Origin: Caldimonas brevitalea
GTDB taxonomy: Bacteria; Pseudomonadota; Gammaproteobacteria; Burkholderiales; Burkholderiaceae_C
Length of the DNA stretch: 64,000 nt
Direction: 5' to 3'
Assembly (NCBI RefSeq): GCF_001017435.1
Contig: NZ_CP011371.1
Span: forward strand, 4,650,001-4,714,000
This document shows positions 52,950-62,037 of this stretch, one piece after another; within the stretch, counting starts at the first letter, position 1; every line of letters begins with the position of its first letter. The notes beneath the pieces were generated by a model, which was not told the origin of the DNA, did no database searches, and worked only from the letters and a program-made list of their open reading frames with translations. The translations under genes and the position numbers were made by a program.

Positions 52950-53953
52950 CGGGGGATGCACAAGCCTGGAATTTCGCGTGCACCCTGTTCAACCGCACGA
53001 CGCCGACACTGATAGCCACCCTCCCCTGCGCTCCGCGCGCGCTGCTCTCGGCGCTCGTCGAAGCGCACGTCGTCGCGGTGCGTCCGTACAACAACGCCTA
53101 CGTCTTGTGTCCCGAGTGCCACCAGCAGCACGGGCTCGTTGTGGATCTCGGCGTTGCCGATAGGCGCGCGATAGGCTGCGACTGCCCGGACTGTGGGATC
53201 GTCACGGTGACACCGGACTACCGGTTGACGGTCGAGATTGACATCAAGTGGCTCGTCGCGCAGTTGCGCCTGGCGCTCGACGTCTCCAGTGACGAGGCGG
53301 TGGTGGAGCTGGCCGAAGGGATCTGGCGCATCGGCACGGTGCTGCGCCAGCCGGTGGTGCTGGGGCGCTCCGTGCGGCAGTTGCAGGGAAGGCCGGCACT
53401 GCTCGCACAGCTGCACGACGGGGCGGGTCGCCCGGTCATCGTCATCACGCCGCAGCCACCACTGCCGCTGCAGGCCGAGCCCTTCGACGACCGGGTCGTG
53501 TGGCTGCCACTGCAGCGCAGCTTCGTGTTCGATGGCAAGCGCTTGAGCTGCATCGAGCCGGCAGTGTTGAGGCGGCCGAGGGGCGGCGATGACGCCACGA
53601 CCGATCCGCGCCCCGTCCATGGCCCGTTCTCCGAGGACTTCCGCTGGGTATACCGCCCGCACGGCGCTGTGCTGCTGTCCCCCGCGCAGGCTGCTGTGAT
53701 GGAGGTGTTGTGGTCGTTCAAAGGCGTGCCGCAACGGGGCGAGTTGATCATGGCCCGCGCCGGGCTCAAAGGCAGCAAGCCCGCCGTCGTGTTCAAGGTG
53801 AAAAGGGAGAACAAGGACAAGGCGCAGTACGAAGGACCGAAACAGGTCTACGCGGCCTTGGTCGTCGTCAACGCCCGTGACGGCACCTACGCGCTGCGAT
53901 GGGAGGAGGACTGGGGCGAAACACCCCCTCTCCTGCGACCGCTGATGCCCTGA
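52946..53953 (+). CDS. Unrecognised prophage protein with zinc-ribbon motif, second gene of pair
   Basis: 335 residues from GTG 52946, overlapping the previous stop by 4 bp, so translation is coupled. A zinc ribbon is likely in YVLCPECHQQHG and CDCPDCGIVTV (about residues 50-80). Later regions include PVVLGRSVRQLQG, VIVITPQPPLPLQAEPF and a basic KVKRENKDKAQYEG stretch. No known family recognised. The pair could be a regulator-effector or a two-component cargo system; this is inference from the overlap only. Confidence 0.72.
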   Translation: MTGDAQAWNFACTLFNRTTPTLIATLPCAPRALLSALVEAHVVAVRPYNNAYVLCPECHQQHGLVVDLGVADRRAIGCDCPDCGIVTVTPDYRLTVEIDIKWLVAQLRLALDVSSDEAVVELAEGIWRIGTVLRQPVVLGRSVRQLQGRPALLAQLHDGAGRPVIVITPQPPLPLQAEPFDDRVVWLPLQRSFVFDGKRLSCIEPAVLRRPRGGDDATTDPRPVHGPFSEDFRWVYRPHGAVLLSPAQAAVMEVLWSFKGVPQRGELIMARAGLKGSKPAVVFKVKRENKDKAQYEGPKQVYAALVVVNARDGTYALRWEEDWGETPPLLRPLMP

Positions 53954-54469
53954 TCTCCCTGCCGGGCCAGTGCTATCCGCACAGCCCCACCCGTTGCAAC
54001 GGCGAGCCTACGAGCTCGCCGTTGTCACGTTCGGATCTATCGAAAACGACGGCTCGGTCGGCAGCGAGCGGAAGTTGGCTTCAGTTCACCGTACCGATGC
54101 GCTACAGCGCCCGGTCGCCCCATCCCCAGTCAGCGCTGGGCCAGTAGGGAACTGAGTTCCCCGCTGCTCCCCGCCCGAAGGCGAGGCGCCTCGCTCGTCC
54201 CCCGGCCACCTTGCCCCTCCTGCCTCATCCCCTACCGGCGGGGAACTGGCTTCGTCCCCCGCACTTCACATCGCGACGACGCAGGCAAGCGAGTGAGTGC
54301 GCCACCTCACAGAGCGACTGTCGCCGTGACCCAACCTCGCGCAGAAATCGTTGCCTCGGCAGGGAACTGAAGTTTCGCTCCAGTTCCCTGCTCAGTTCGC
54401 TGACAGTTCCCTGCCAAAAATCTCCAATGCCTCCGGTGCGCGCACACACACCGACTCACTGGAGGATCA
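53954..54469. other. Intergenic region with operator-like repeats before the early operon
   Basis: About 515 bp, no supported gene. Contains the GGGAACTG/CAGTTCCC repeat array annotated separately and likely the promoter of the rightward early operon. Confidence 0.5.
54147..54413. repeat. Operator-like array of CAGGGAACTG elements
   Basis: Near-palindrome GGGAACTGAGTTCCC at 54147-54161, GGGGAACTGG at 54240-54249, CAGGGAACTG at 54360-54369, and inverted CAGTTCCCTG at 54381-54390 and 54404-54413. The last three are spaced 21 and 23 bp (about two helical turns), so bound proteins would lie on one face of the DNA. They end 57 bp before the first early gene and look like repressor/activator sites. 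Confidence 0.6.
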
Positions 54470-54742
54470 ATGTTGACGACATCTCAACGGGGGCGAGTCC
54501 CCCGCACGGCTCATAGTCCCGCCACCCTTGTGCCGCGGGAACCGGTCACACGCGAGGTGCTGCGCGCCGACGAACTGGCCTTGCGCTGGGGCGTGAGCGA
54601 AAAAACGCTCGAGCGCTGGCGCAACGAAGGCCGCGGCCCGAAGTACATGAAGCTCGGCAGCCGCATCGGCTATCCGCTCGCTGCGGTGTTCGAGTTCGAA
54701 CGCGCCGCCGGCCGCATCTCCACATCCGAACGCGATGAGTGA
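54470..54742 (+). CDS. Helix-turn-helix (AlpA/excisionase-like) protein
   Basis: 90 residues. The HTH is LRADELALRWGVSEKTLERWRNEGRG followed by GPKYMKLGSRIGYPLAAVFEFE, the MerR/AlpA-like pattern seen in phage regulators and excisionases. GGAGG precedes the ATG. It opens the rightward early operon directly after the operator array, so it may bind those repeats (inference). A disordered N-terminal 25 residues precede the HTH. Confidence 0.8.
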   Translation: MLTTSQRGRVPRTAHSPATLVPREPVTREVLRADELALRWGVSEKTLERWRNEGRGPKYMKLGSRIGYPLAAVFEFERAAGRISTSERDE

Positions 54743-54751
54743 GGCCGCGCC

Positions 54752-55279
54752 ATGACCGACACCACCCTTTCTGTCCTCACCGGCGCCGAGCTGACCGTGA
54801 CCGAACTGGCGCCCCTGCCAGCCCTGCTCGCCCTGAGCGTCGCGGAACTGGCCGCTCTGCCCGCCTTGAAGAAGGCGGAAATCCAGCAGCAGCTGGCGAC
54901 CGCCGCCACCTGGCTGCGGCAGGCCGAACAGAAGTTCGACGCAGCGCTTCAGACCGCCTATGGCGACGTCTGCCGGCGTGTACTGCAAGAGTCCGGCCGC
55001 GACTTCGGCACTGCCCACGGCCGCGACGGCGTGGTGCGAATCACCTTCGATTTGCCCAAACGCGTGAAGTGGGACCAGCAGCAGTTGCACCAGCTCGCCG
55101 AGCGCATCGTCGCGGGCGGCGAGAAGGTCGAGCACTACATCGACGCGAAGCTGTCCATCAGCGAGGCCAAGTTCAAAAGCTGGCCGCCCTCTCTGCAGGA
55201 GCAGTTCGCGCCGGCCCGCACGGTCGAGCCCGGCAAGGCCTCCATCACCCTCCACCTCGACCCCAAGGAATCCCTCTGA
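54752..55279 (+). CDS. Phage early protein of unknown function
   Basis: 175 residues, no family recognised with confidence. A helical N-terminal half (PALLALSVAELAALPALKKAEI, then ATAATWLRQAEQKFDAAL) leads to a C-terminal beta-rich region (GVVRITFDLPKRVKWDQQQ, ISEAKFKSWPPSLQEQF). No Walker or metal motif. It lies immediately before the Sak4-like ATPase, whose ATG overlaps its stop (TGATG), so it probably works with the recombination genes. Confidence 0.75.
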   Translation: MTDTTLSVLTGAELTVTELAPLPALLALSVAELAALPALKKAEIQQQLATAATWLRQAEQKFDAALQTAYGDVCRRVLQESGRDFGTAHGRDGVVRITFDLPKRVKWDQQQLHQLAERIVAGGEKVEHYIDAKLSISEAKFKSWPPSLQEQFAPARTVEPGKASITLHLDPKESL

Positions 55280-56121
55280 TGGCACTCCCCATCATCACCG
55301 CCGAGCAGCGGCTGGCGGAGCGCACCGGCGTCAAGCTGGTGCTGCTGGGCCGCGCCGGTGTTGGCAAAACCAGTCAGCTTAAAACCTTGCCCGAGGTGTC
55401 CACGCTGTTCGTCGACCTCGAGGCCGGCGACCTGGCGGTCAAGGACTGGCGCGGCGACACCATACGCCCCACCACTTGGCCCGAGTTCCGCGACTACGTG
55501 GTGTTCCTGGCCGGGCCCAACCGGGCGCTGCCAGCGGAGGCGCCGTTCTCGCAGGCCCACTTCGACCATGTCTGCCAGCGCTACGGCGACCCGGCCCAGC
55601 TCGACAAGTACGACTGCTATTTCGTCGACAGCCTCACCGTCCTCTCGCGCTGGTGCCTGGCCTGGGCCAAGACGCAGCCGCAGGCGTTCTCCGAGCGCAC
55701 CGGCAAGCCGGACACACGGGGCGCCTACGGATTGCTCGGCGCCGAGATGATCGGCGCGCTGACGCAGCTGCAGCACGCCCGAGGCAAGCACGTCGTGTTC
55801 GTCGCCATCCTCGACGAGCGCCTCGATGACTTCAACCGCAAGGTCTTCCAACCCCAGATCGAAGGCAGCAAGACCGCCAACGAGCTGCCCGGCGTGGTCG
55901 ACGAGGTGGTGACGCTGGCCGAGATCAAGACGGAGGACGGCACCTCCTTCCGCGCCTTCGTGACCCACAACCTCAATCCCTACGGCTACCCGGCCAAGGA
56001 CCGCTCCGGCGCCTTGGACCTGCTGGAGCCGCCCGACCTCGGCGCGCTGATCACCAAGTGCGCCACCACCCACCGCAGCTTCTCTTCCGAATCGAACGAA
56101 CAACATAGGACCACCGCATGA
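55279..56121 (+). CDS. Sak4-like phage RecA-type ATPase
   Basis: 280 residues. Walker A GRAGVGKTS (24-32), a Walker-B-like strand in YDCYFVDSLTVLSRW (near 113-125), and a RecA-fold core ending near residue 240. This matches Sak4-type phage ATPases that promote single-strand annealing with an SSB partner. The next gene is SSB-like, and a nuclease follows, fitting a recombination module. The ATG overlaps the upstream stop. RecA-like annealing activity is a family prediction. Confidence 0.82.
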   Translation: MALPIITAEQRLAERTGVKLVLLGRAGVGKTSQLKTLPEVSTLFVDLEAGDLAVKDWRGDTIRPTTWPEFRDYVVFLAGPNRALPAEAPFSQAHFDHVCQRYGDPAQLDKYDCYFVDSLTVLSRWCLAWAKTQPQAFSERTGKPDTRGAYGLLGAEMIGALTQLQHARGKHVVFVAILDERLDDFNRKVFQPQIEGSKTANELPGVVDEVVTLAEIKTEDGTSFRAFVTHNLNPYGYPAKDRSGALDLLEPPDLGALITKCATTHRSFSSESNEQHRTTA

Positions 56122-56843
56122 CGACCTGGAACGATTTCAACGACGCCGAACCGCAAGTCTTCGACCTCATCCCCAAGGGCACCGTCGTGCCGGTGCGCAT
56201 GACGATCAAGCCGGGCGGCTTCGACGATCACGCCCAGGGCTGGACCAGCGGCTGGGCGACGCAGTCTTACGAAACCGGTTCGGTCTATCTGGCCTGCGAG
56301 TTCGTGGTGCTGGCCGGCGACTACGCCAAGCGCAAGGTGTGGTCGAACATCGGTCTCTACAGCCCCAAGGGATCGACCTGGACCCAGATGGGCCGCAGCT
56401 TCATCCGGGGGGTGCTCAACAGCGCCCGCAACCTGCACCCGAAGGACCTCGGTCCCGACACGGCCGCCAAGCGCTTCATCTCCGGCTTCCACGAGCTGGA
56501 CGGCATCGAGTTCCTAGCCCGCATCGACGTCGAGAAGGACGGCCGCGACGAACTCAAAAACGTGATCAAGGTCGCCGTCGAGCCGGACCACCCGGACTAC
56601 GCGCGGCTGATGGGCGTCGCCTCGCAAGTGGCGGCTCCCGCTGCCGGGCCGGCGTACTTCCCGTCGGCACAGCCGGCACAAGCCGCACACCCCGCGGCGC
56701 CATCGGCTGCGCGCCCGGCGCCCGCCGCACAGGGCTACCACCCGGCTGCGCAACCGGCCACCGCCGTCGCCCGTCCGGCGCACGCGACCCAGCCGGCCAA
56801 CAGCCGCAGTCCCGTCAGCGCCAAGCCGTCGTGGGCGCAATAA
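56118..56843 (+). CDS. Phage SSB-like single-strand DNA-binding protein (predicted)
   Basis: 241 residues. The N-terminal ~150 residues look like an OB-fold (VPVRMTIKPGGFDDH, GSVYLACEFVVLAGDYAKRKVW, ELDGIEFLARIDVEKDG). A long Ala/Pro-rich low-complexity tail ends SAKPSWAQ, typical of SSB-like linkers, though without a clear acidic tip. It overlaps the Sak4-like gene by 4 bp, and Sak4 proteins need such partners. The SSB call rests on context and fold pattern. Confidence 0.7.
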   Translation: MTTWNDFNDAEPQVFDLIPKGTVVPVRMTIKPGGFDDHAQGWTSGWATQSYETGSVYLACEFVVLAGDYAKRKVWSNIGLYSPKGSTWTQMGRSFIRGVLNSARNLHPKDLGPDTAAKRFISGFHELDGIEFLARIDVEKDGRDELKNVIKVAVEPDHPDYARLMGVASQVAAPAAGPAYFPSAQPAQAAHPAAPSAARPAPAAQGYHPAAQPATAVARPAHATQPANSRSPVSAKPSWAQ

Positions 56844-56853
56844 GGAGATGGCC

Positions 56854-57711
56854 ATGCAAGACACCCCCATCTACGTCAGCCACTATGGCCACGTGCGCTT
56901 CGGCGATCTCCAATGCGCAGCCGTTGTGCTGGAAACCGGAGAACGCGGATATGTGTGGCCCGCCCTCGCGGCGGATTTCGGTCTCCATGAGACGCATCGA
57001 GGCGAGTATGTGGCCTTGCTTCTCGCGGAGATTGCGCCAGGGATCTTGGTCGACATGGACGACGGGCCGGATGCCATCGTGCTCCCGACCGGTCAGGAGA
57101 CGATGTTCTTCCCGGCGGGACTGCTCGGGAAGGTCGCAGCCACCGTTGTCGAAGCCACTATCTCGGGCAAGATCAAGAAGGCCTCTGACCGGCTGATCGC
57201 CAACTGCATCAGGGTGCTGAGGACGGTCATCGAAACCGGCGAGACCGAGCTGATCGATGAAGCGACGGGGCACGACCTCTACCGTGCCCCCGACGAGCTG
57301 CTGAAGCGCATCACGAACCTGCTGAGCGAGACGTGCCCGGGTGGGCACGGCCGCGGCAACCGGGACTATGACAAGGCGCTCTTTCCGGTGGTGTTCGAAC
57401 CGCGGGAAGGCCACGTCAAGCTCATCCAGCCGTTCCTCATCGAAGAGATCACGCTGCGCTGGGTCTACGGCGTGGCATTGCCGCAGGCACTGTTGCGCGA
57501 CCTCCGTGACGGCAAGGGTGTCTCGCCGCAGCACCGGCTATGGCTGTGCGAGCAGGGGCGCTCTCATGTGGAAGCCCAATTCGTTGCAGTGACCGCCATC
57601 GCGCGGCGGGCAACAGATCGCCGCGACTTCGAGCGGCGCTGCCAAGCCGCCTTCGGATGGACACCGGCTCAGTGCGCGGCTGCAGTTCAAACGCCTGCGG
57701 AGGCCGCTTGA
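56854..57711 (+). CDS. P63C-like phage protein (possible antirepressor type)
   Basis: 285 residues. GGAG at 56844-56847 favours the second ATG at 56854 (spacing 6) over the ATG at 56848. The C-terminal half contains RVLRTVIETGETELIDEATGHDLYR, DYDKALFPVVFEPREGHVKL and PQALLRDLRDGKGVSPQHRLWL, the P63C pattern found in phage antirepressor-like proteins. The N-terminal half has a beta-rich region with no named domain. Role unproven; it may modulate the lysis-lysogeny switch or bind DNA. Confidence 0.65.
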   Translation: MQDTPIYVSHYGHVRFGDLQCAAVVLETGERGYVWPALAADFGLHETHRGEYVALLLAEIAPGILVDMDDGPDAIVLPTGQETMFFPAGLLGKVAATVVEATISGKIKKASDRLIANCIRVLRTVIETGETELIDEATGHDLYRAPDELLKRITNLLSETCPGGHGRGNRDYDKALFPVVFEPREGHVKLIQPFLIEEITLRWVYGVALPQALLRDLRDGKGVSPQHRLWLCEQGRSHVEAQFVAVTAIARRATDRRDFERRCQAAFGWTPAQCAAAVQTPAEAA

Positions 57712-58187
57712 AATGCTGGGTCTGCACACGCGAGGCCCGCGGCTTCGGGCACAGCGACACCCGCTACGCACTGACCGACCCACGGCACTACCCCATCGAC
57801 TGGGTGTTCTGCTCGCGCCGCTGTCTGGAAGCGTTTCATGCCCTGTACGGGCGCTGGCGCGCCGTGCGCGACGGGGACATCGACCGCAAGGAGGTTCGGA
57901 TGATCGATCCCTCTGACGTCGAGCAGGCCGCGATGCGCAAGTGCCTGCGTGCCTTCGGCGAAGCCGGCTCGGCGATCGGCTTCGGCAAGCCGCTGGGCCA
58001 GTACACAGAGGCTGAGGCGCTGCAGGTGATCGATGCCATCGTGACGCGCTACACCGAGGCCATGGCCGAGCACCACGAGGCGACGAAGTACCCGCCGGTG
58101 CGTGGCATCGCGCCCGTGCCCGACCCCATGTCGGCCCCCTTCGCCGACATGCCGAGCGACACGCCTTGGGAGGCAGCCACCCGATGA
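57708..58187 (+). CDS. DUF6511 phage zinc-binding protein
   Basis: 159 residues starting at TTG 57708, four bases overlapping the previous stop, with GGAGG upstream. The CWVC motif and IDWVFCSRRCLEAFHALYG form a Cys4 zinc site typical of DUF6511 phage proteins. The rest is helical (EAGSAIGFGKPLGQYTEAEALQ). No known enzyme. It is part of the coupled early operon. Confidence 0.8.
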   Translation: MKCWVCTREARGFGHSDTRYALTDPRHYPIDWVFCSRRCLEAFHALYGRWRAVRDGDIDRKEVRMIDPSDVEQAAMRKCLRAFGEAGSAIGFGKPLGQYTEAEALQVIDAIVTRYTEAMAEHHEATKYPPVRGIAPVPDPMSAPFADMPSDTPWEAATR

Positions 58188-58921
58188 TGGACTTCAACCC
58201 AACGTCCAGTCTGGGCGAGCGGGTGGAAGCGCTGATCGACGACGGCCTGCAGCGGCAGGCCGGCGCGCAGGCCGCCCGCGACTACCTCGGCGCCTCCCGC
58301 GTCGGCGTGGCCTGCGAGCGGGCCTTGCAGTTCGAGTACGCGCAGGCACCAGCCGACCCCGGCCGGGGCTTTTCCGGCCGCATTCTGCGCATCTTCGAGC
58401 GCGGCCACCGCATGGAGGACGTCATGGTCGAGTGGCTGCGCACCGCCGGCTTCGATCTCCGCACCCGCAAGCCCGACGGCGGGCAGTTCGGCTTCCGCGT
58501 CGCAAACGGCCGCCTGCGCGGTCACGTCGACGGCGTCATCCTCGGCGGCCCGGATGGCTTTGCCTGCCCGGCGCTGTGGGAGATGAAGTGCCTCGGCTCG
58601 AAGTCCTGGAAAGAGCTGAAAAAGCACAAGCTCGCCGCCGCCAAGCCGGTCTACGCCGCGCAGGTCGCGATTTACCAGGCGTACCTGCAGCTGCACGAAC
58701 ACCCGGCGCTGTTCACCGCGCTCAACGCCGACACGATGGAAATCTACGCCGAACTGGTGCCCTTCGATGCGGCGCTGGCCCAGCGCATGTCCGACCGCGC
58801 GGCGCGCGTCATCCAGGCCACGGAAGCGGGCGAGCTGCTGCCCCGCGCCTTCCACGACCCCTCCCATTTCGAATGCCGGTTCTGCCCCTGGCAGGACCGG
58901 TGCCACCGAATCGAACCATGA
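58184..58921 (+). CDS. PD-(D/E)XK nuclease (Cas4-like phage exonuclease)
   Basis: 245 residues. The ATG overlaps the preceding stop (ATGATGG). Motif elements of the PD-(D/E)XK/Cas4-like superfamily are GHVDGVILGG, WEMKCLGSKSWKEL (Glu-x-Lys) and AQVAIYQAYLQ. A C-terminal Cys set ECRFCPWQDRC, together with C near residue 47, could hold an iron-sulfur cluster. Likely processes DNA ends for Sak4/SSB-driven recombination. Confidence 0.85.
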   Translation: MMDFNPTSSLGERVEALIDDGLQRQAGAQAARDYLGASRVGVACERALQFEYAQAPADPGRGFSGRILRIFERGHRMEDVMVEWLRTAGFDLRTRKPDGGQFGFRVANGRLRGHVDGVILGGPDGFACPALWEMKCLGSKSWKELKKHKLAAAKPVYAAQVAIYQAYLQLHEHPALFTALNADTMEIYAELVPFDAALAQRMSDRAARVIQATEAGELLPRAFHDPSHFECRFCPWQDRCHRIEP

Positions 58922-59139
58922 GATCCAACGACATACACCCCGCGGCGAAGGACCGCCTGCTCACTGCGCAACAAGCAGCGCGTGCTCTCAACCTGCCCGA
59001 GTGCTATTTGGCGGATGCGGCCCGCCGCCGCCAGCTGCGCATCCCCCATTACTGCATCCACAGCCTGGTGCGCTTCAAGCTGCACGAAGTCGCGGCGTGG
59101 CAAGCCGCCGCCGCGAAGAAGGAGGCATCTGGTGCTTGA
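58918..59139 (+). CDS. Small HTH-like phage protein
   Basis: 73 residues from ATG 58918 (4-bp overlap with the nuclease stop). LTAQQAARALNLPECYLADAARRRQLRIPHY resembles an AlpA/excisionase-type HTH with a short C-terminal helix. It lies directly before the primase and overlaps it by 8 bp. Possibly a regulator or primase accessory factor. Confidence 0.7.
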   Translation: MRSNDIHPAAKDRLLTAQQAARALNLPECYLADAARRRQLRIPHYCIHSLVRFKLHEVAAWQAAAAKKEASGA

Positions 59140-61435
59140 CTTCAACGACCCCGGCACGGCGTCTCCGCCCGACCGCGACCTGGAGGCCGAGCGCGACAGG
59201 ATTCGAGCTGACCTGCTCGCCCGGCTCGCGCCGGTGTTGCAGACGATGTTCCCTGCCGGCAAGAAGCGCAATGGCAAGTTCTTCATCGGCGACATCCTCG
59301 GCAGCCCCGGCGACAGCCTGGAGGTGGTGCTCGACGGCGAGAAGGCCGGGCTCTGGACCGACCGGGCCGAGGGCAGCGGCGGCGACGTCTTCGCGCTGAT
59401 CGGTGCCCACTACGGCGTCGACGTCCGCACCCGCTTTGCGGACGTGCTGCAAAGAGCGTGCGATCTGCTCGGCCGCGCACCGGCCCCAGCCGCGCGCAAA
59501 GCCAAGCGCCAGCCGCCCGTCGACGACCTCGGCCCCGCCACCGCAAAGTGGGACTACTTTGACGCAGCCGGCCAGCTGATCGCGGTCGTCTACCGCTACG
59601 ACCCACCCGGGCATCGCAAAGAGTTCCGGCCCTATGACGTGAAGCGCCGCAAGGTGGCGCCGCCCGACCCCCGGCCGCTGTACAACCAGCCTGGCATTGC
59701 AAAAGCGGACCTGGTGGTGTTGGCCGAGGGCGAAAAGTGCGCCGACACGCTCATCCGGCTTGGCATCTGTGGGACCACCGCGATGCACGGTGCGAATGCG
59801 CCGGTGGACAAGACCGACTGGTCGCCGCTGGCCGGCAAAGCCGTGCTCATCTGGCCGGACAAGGACAAGCCGGGCTGGGAGTACGCCGATCGCGCCGCTC
59901 AGGCCTTGTTGATGGCGGGCGCGAAGACGTGCCACATCCTGTACCCGCCCGAGGATGCACCGGAAGGCTGGGATGCCGCCGATGCGCTGAGCGACGGCTT
60001 CGATGTGGCCGGTTTCATCGTCCACGGGCCGCGTCTGCAGATGCACCTCATCGGCGACGAGGACGCGGTCGACACCGTCGACGCCCACCCCGCAATCGAA
60101 GAGTCAGTGTCGGGCACCGAGGATGCTCTGGCGCTGTCCTTCACGCGCCGCTATCACAGGGACTGGCGATATGTCGCAGCCTGGGGCCGCTGGCTGGTCT
60201 GGGATGGCCAGCGCTGGCGCCCGGAAGATACCTTGGCCGCCACCGACCTGGTGCGGCACGTCTGTCGCTACGTTGCGCTCCGGACTCACAATCTCAAGAT
60301 CGCCGCCAAGCTGGCCGCCTCGAGTACGGTTGCCGGTGTCGAGCGCCTGGCTCGGGCCGATCGGCGGCATGCGGCGACCACCGACGAGTGGGACGCCGAT
60401 CTGTGGCTGCTGAACACGCCCGGCGGCGTGGTCGATCTCAAGACCGGCCGCCAGCGACCGCACGAGCGCAGCGACCGGATGACCAAGGTCACCACCGCCA
60501 CGCCGCGCGGCGAGTGCCCGACTTGGCGGCAGTTCCTCGACGAGGTGACCGGCGGCGACCAGGCGCTGCAAGCCTATCTGCAACGAATGGCCGGCTACGC
60601 CTTGACCGGCTCCACCCGCGAGCACGCCTTGTTCTTCCTGTACGGCACCGGAGCGAACGGCAAGTCGGTGTTTGTGAACACGCTGGCCACCCTGCTCGGC
60701 GACTACGCCACCAACGCGCCGATGGACACCTTCATGGAAGCGCGCACCGACCGCCATCCGACCGATATGGCGGGCCTGCGTGGCGCGCGCTTCGTGGCCG
60801 CCACCGAGACCGAGCAGGGCCGGCGCTGGGCCGAGTCCAAGCTCAAAAGCCTGACCGGGGGCGACAAGATCTCCGCGCGCTTCATGCGCCAAGACTTCTT
60901 CGAGTTCTTCCCGCAGTTCAAGCTCTTCGTGGCAGGCAACCACAAACCCGCCATCCGCAACATCGACGAGGCGATGAAGCGGCGGCTGCACCTGATCCCG
61001 TTCACGATCACGGTCCCACCCGACAAGCGCGACAAGCACCTCCAGCAGAAGCTGCTGGCCGAGCGCAACGGCATCCTGGCCTGGGCGGTCCAGGGGTGCC
61101 TGGCCTGGCAGCGCCTGGGACGGCTGGACCCGCCTCAGCAGGTGCTGGACGCCACGGAGGAGTACTTCGAAGCCGAGGATGCGCTGGGCCGGTGGTTGGA
61201 TGAGCGCTGTGTGCGAGAGACCAACGCCAAGGCGCTCACCGCCGAGCTCTTCAACGACTGGAAGCAGTGGAGCGAGGCGGCCGGCGAGTTCGTCGGCACC
61301 CAGCGGCGCTTCTCCGACCTGCTCATCACGCGGGGCTTCGAGAAGTGGCGCAACGGCTCGGGCGTGCGCGGGTTCAGGGGCATTGGCCTCACAACGCCGC
61401 GCACTGCTGCCTACACCCCCTACATCGACAACTGA
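59132..61435 (+). CDS. P4-type DNA primase/SF3 helicase
   Basis: 767 residues from GTG 59132, with GGAGG six bases before it. N-terminal half: toprim-like primase (VVLAEGEKCADTL, VLIWPDKDKPG). C-terminal half: D5/SF3 helicase with Walker A GTGANGKSVF near 505, RGARFVAATETEQGRRW and LFVAGNHKPAI (sensor), then a wing helix. Such proteins prime and unwind the origin in P4-like and other phages. The origin is not identified; it may lie in the gaps at 61436-61563 or 62623-63125. Confidence 0.93.
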   Translation: MLDFNDPGTASPPDRDLEAERDRIRADLLARLAPVLQTMFPAGKKRNGKFFIGDILGSPGDSLEVVLDGEKAGLWTDRAEGSGGDVFALIGAHYGVDVRTRFADVLQRACDLLGRAPAPAARKAKRQPPVDDLGPATAKWDYFDAAGQLIAVVYRYDPPGHRKEFRPYDVKRRKVAPPDPRPLYNQPGIAKADLVVLAEGEKCADTLIRLGICGTTAMHGANAPVDKTDWSPLAGKAVLIWPDKDKPGWEYADRAAQALLMAGAKTCHILYPPEDAPEGWDAADALSDGFDVAGFIVHGPRLQMHLIGDEDAVDTVDAHPAIEESVSGTEDALALSFTRRYHRDWRYVAAWGRWLVWDGQRWRPEDTLAATDLVRHVCRYVALRTHNLKIAAKLAASSTVAGVERLARADRRHAATTDEWDADLWLLNTPGGVVDLKTGRQRPHERSDRMTKVTTATPRGECPTWRQFLDEVTGGDQALQAYLQRMAGYALTGSTREHALFFLYGTGANGKSVFVNTLATLLGDYATNAPMDTFMEARTDRHPTDMAGLRGARFVAATETEQGRRWAESKLKSLTGGDKISARFMRQDFFEFFPQFKLFVAGNHKPAIRNIDEAMKRRLHLIPFTITVPPDKRDKHLQQKLLAERNGILAWAVQGCLAWQRLGRLDPPQQVLDATEEYFEAEDALGRWLDERCVRETNAKALTAELFNDWKQWSEAAGEFVGTQRRFSDLLITRGFEKWRNGSGVRGFRGIGLTTPRTAAYTPYIDN

Positions 61436-61563
61436 CCCTCCCGTCTGACGCATTCGACGCTGTTCATCGTAACTCTCTACACGTGCGCGTGACGCGCGCG
61501 TCATGGAGGTTAACGATTCGGCGTGTCGACTGCGTCAGGCCCGGACAAGTAAGGACGACCAAC

Positions 61564-62037
61564 ATGACCAGCACCGTTCTGGCTCTGGATCTGGGAACAC
61601 ATACCGGCTGGGCACTGCGCCAGCACGACGGCACGACCACCAGCGGCACCGAGCACTTCAAGCCGCAGCGCTTCGAGGGCGGCGGCATGCGCTTCCTGCG
61701 CTTCAAGCGCTGGCTCTCGGAACTGCACAGCGCCAGCGGCGAGCTGGGCGCGGTGTACTTCGAGGAGGTGCGCCGGCACACCGGCGTGGACGCGGCTCAC
61801 CTGTACGGCGGGCTGTTGGCCCACCTCACGGCCTGGTGCGAGCAGCGCCAGGTGCCCTACCAAGGAGTACCGGTGGGGACCATCAAACGGCACGCCACGG
61901 GCCGCGGCAACGCCGGCAAGGGAGAGGTGGTCACCTCGGTCCGGAATCGCGGCTACGCGCCGTCTGACGACAACGAAGCCGATGCCCTCGCACTGTTGCT
62001 GTGGGTCATCGACACCCAGGAGGCTGCGCAATGCTGA
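61564..62037 (+). CDS. RuvC-like Holliday-junction resolvase
   Basis: 157 residues. An RNase H-fold start STVLALDLGTHTGWAL provides the first catalytic Asp. YFEEVRRHTGVDAAHLYGG and DDNEADALALLLWVID give the later acidic residues. Typical of phage RuvC-like endonucleases that resolve branched DNA. The ATG at 61564 was chosen for this conserved N-terminus. Coupled to the next gene (ATGCTGA overlap). Confidence 0.85.
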   Translation: MTSTVLALDLGTHTGWALRQHDGTTTSGTEHFKPQRFEGGGMRFLRFKRWLSELHSASGELGAVYFEEVRRHTGVDAAHLYGGLLAHLTAWCEQRQVPYQGVPVGTIKRHATGRGNAGKGEVVTSVRNRGYAPSDDNEADALALLLWVIDTQEAAQC

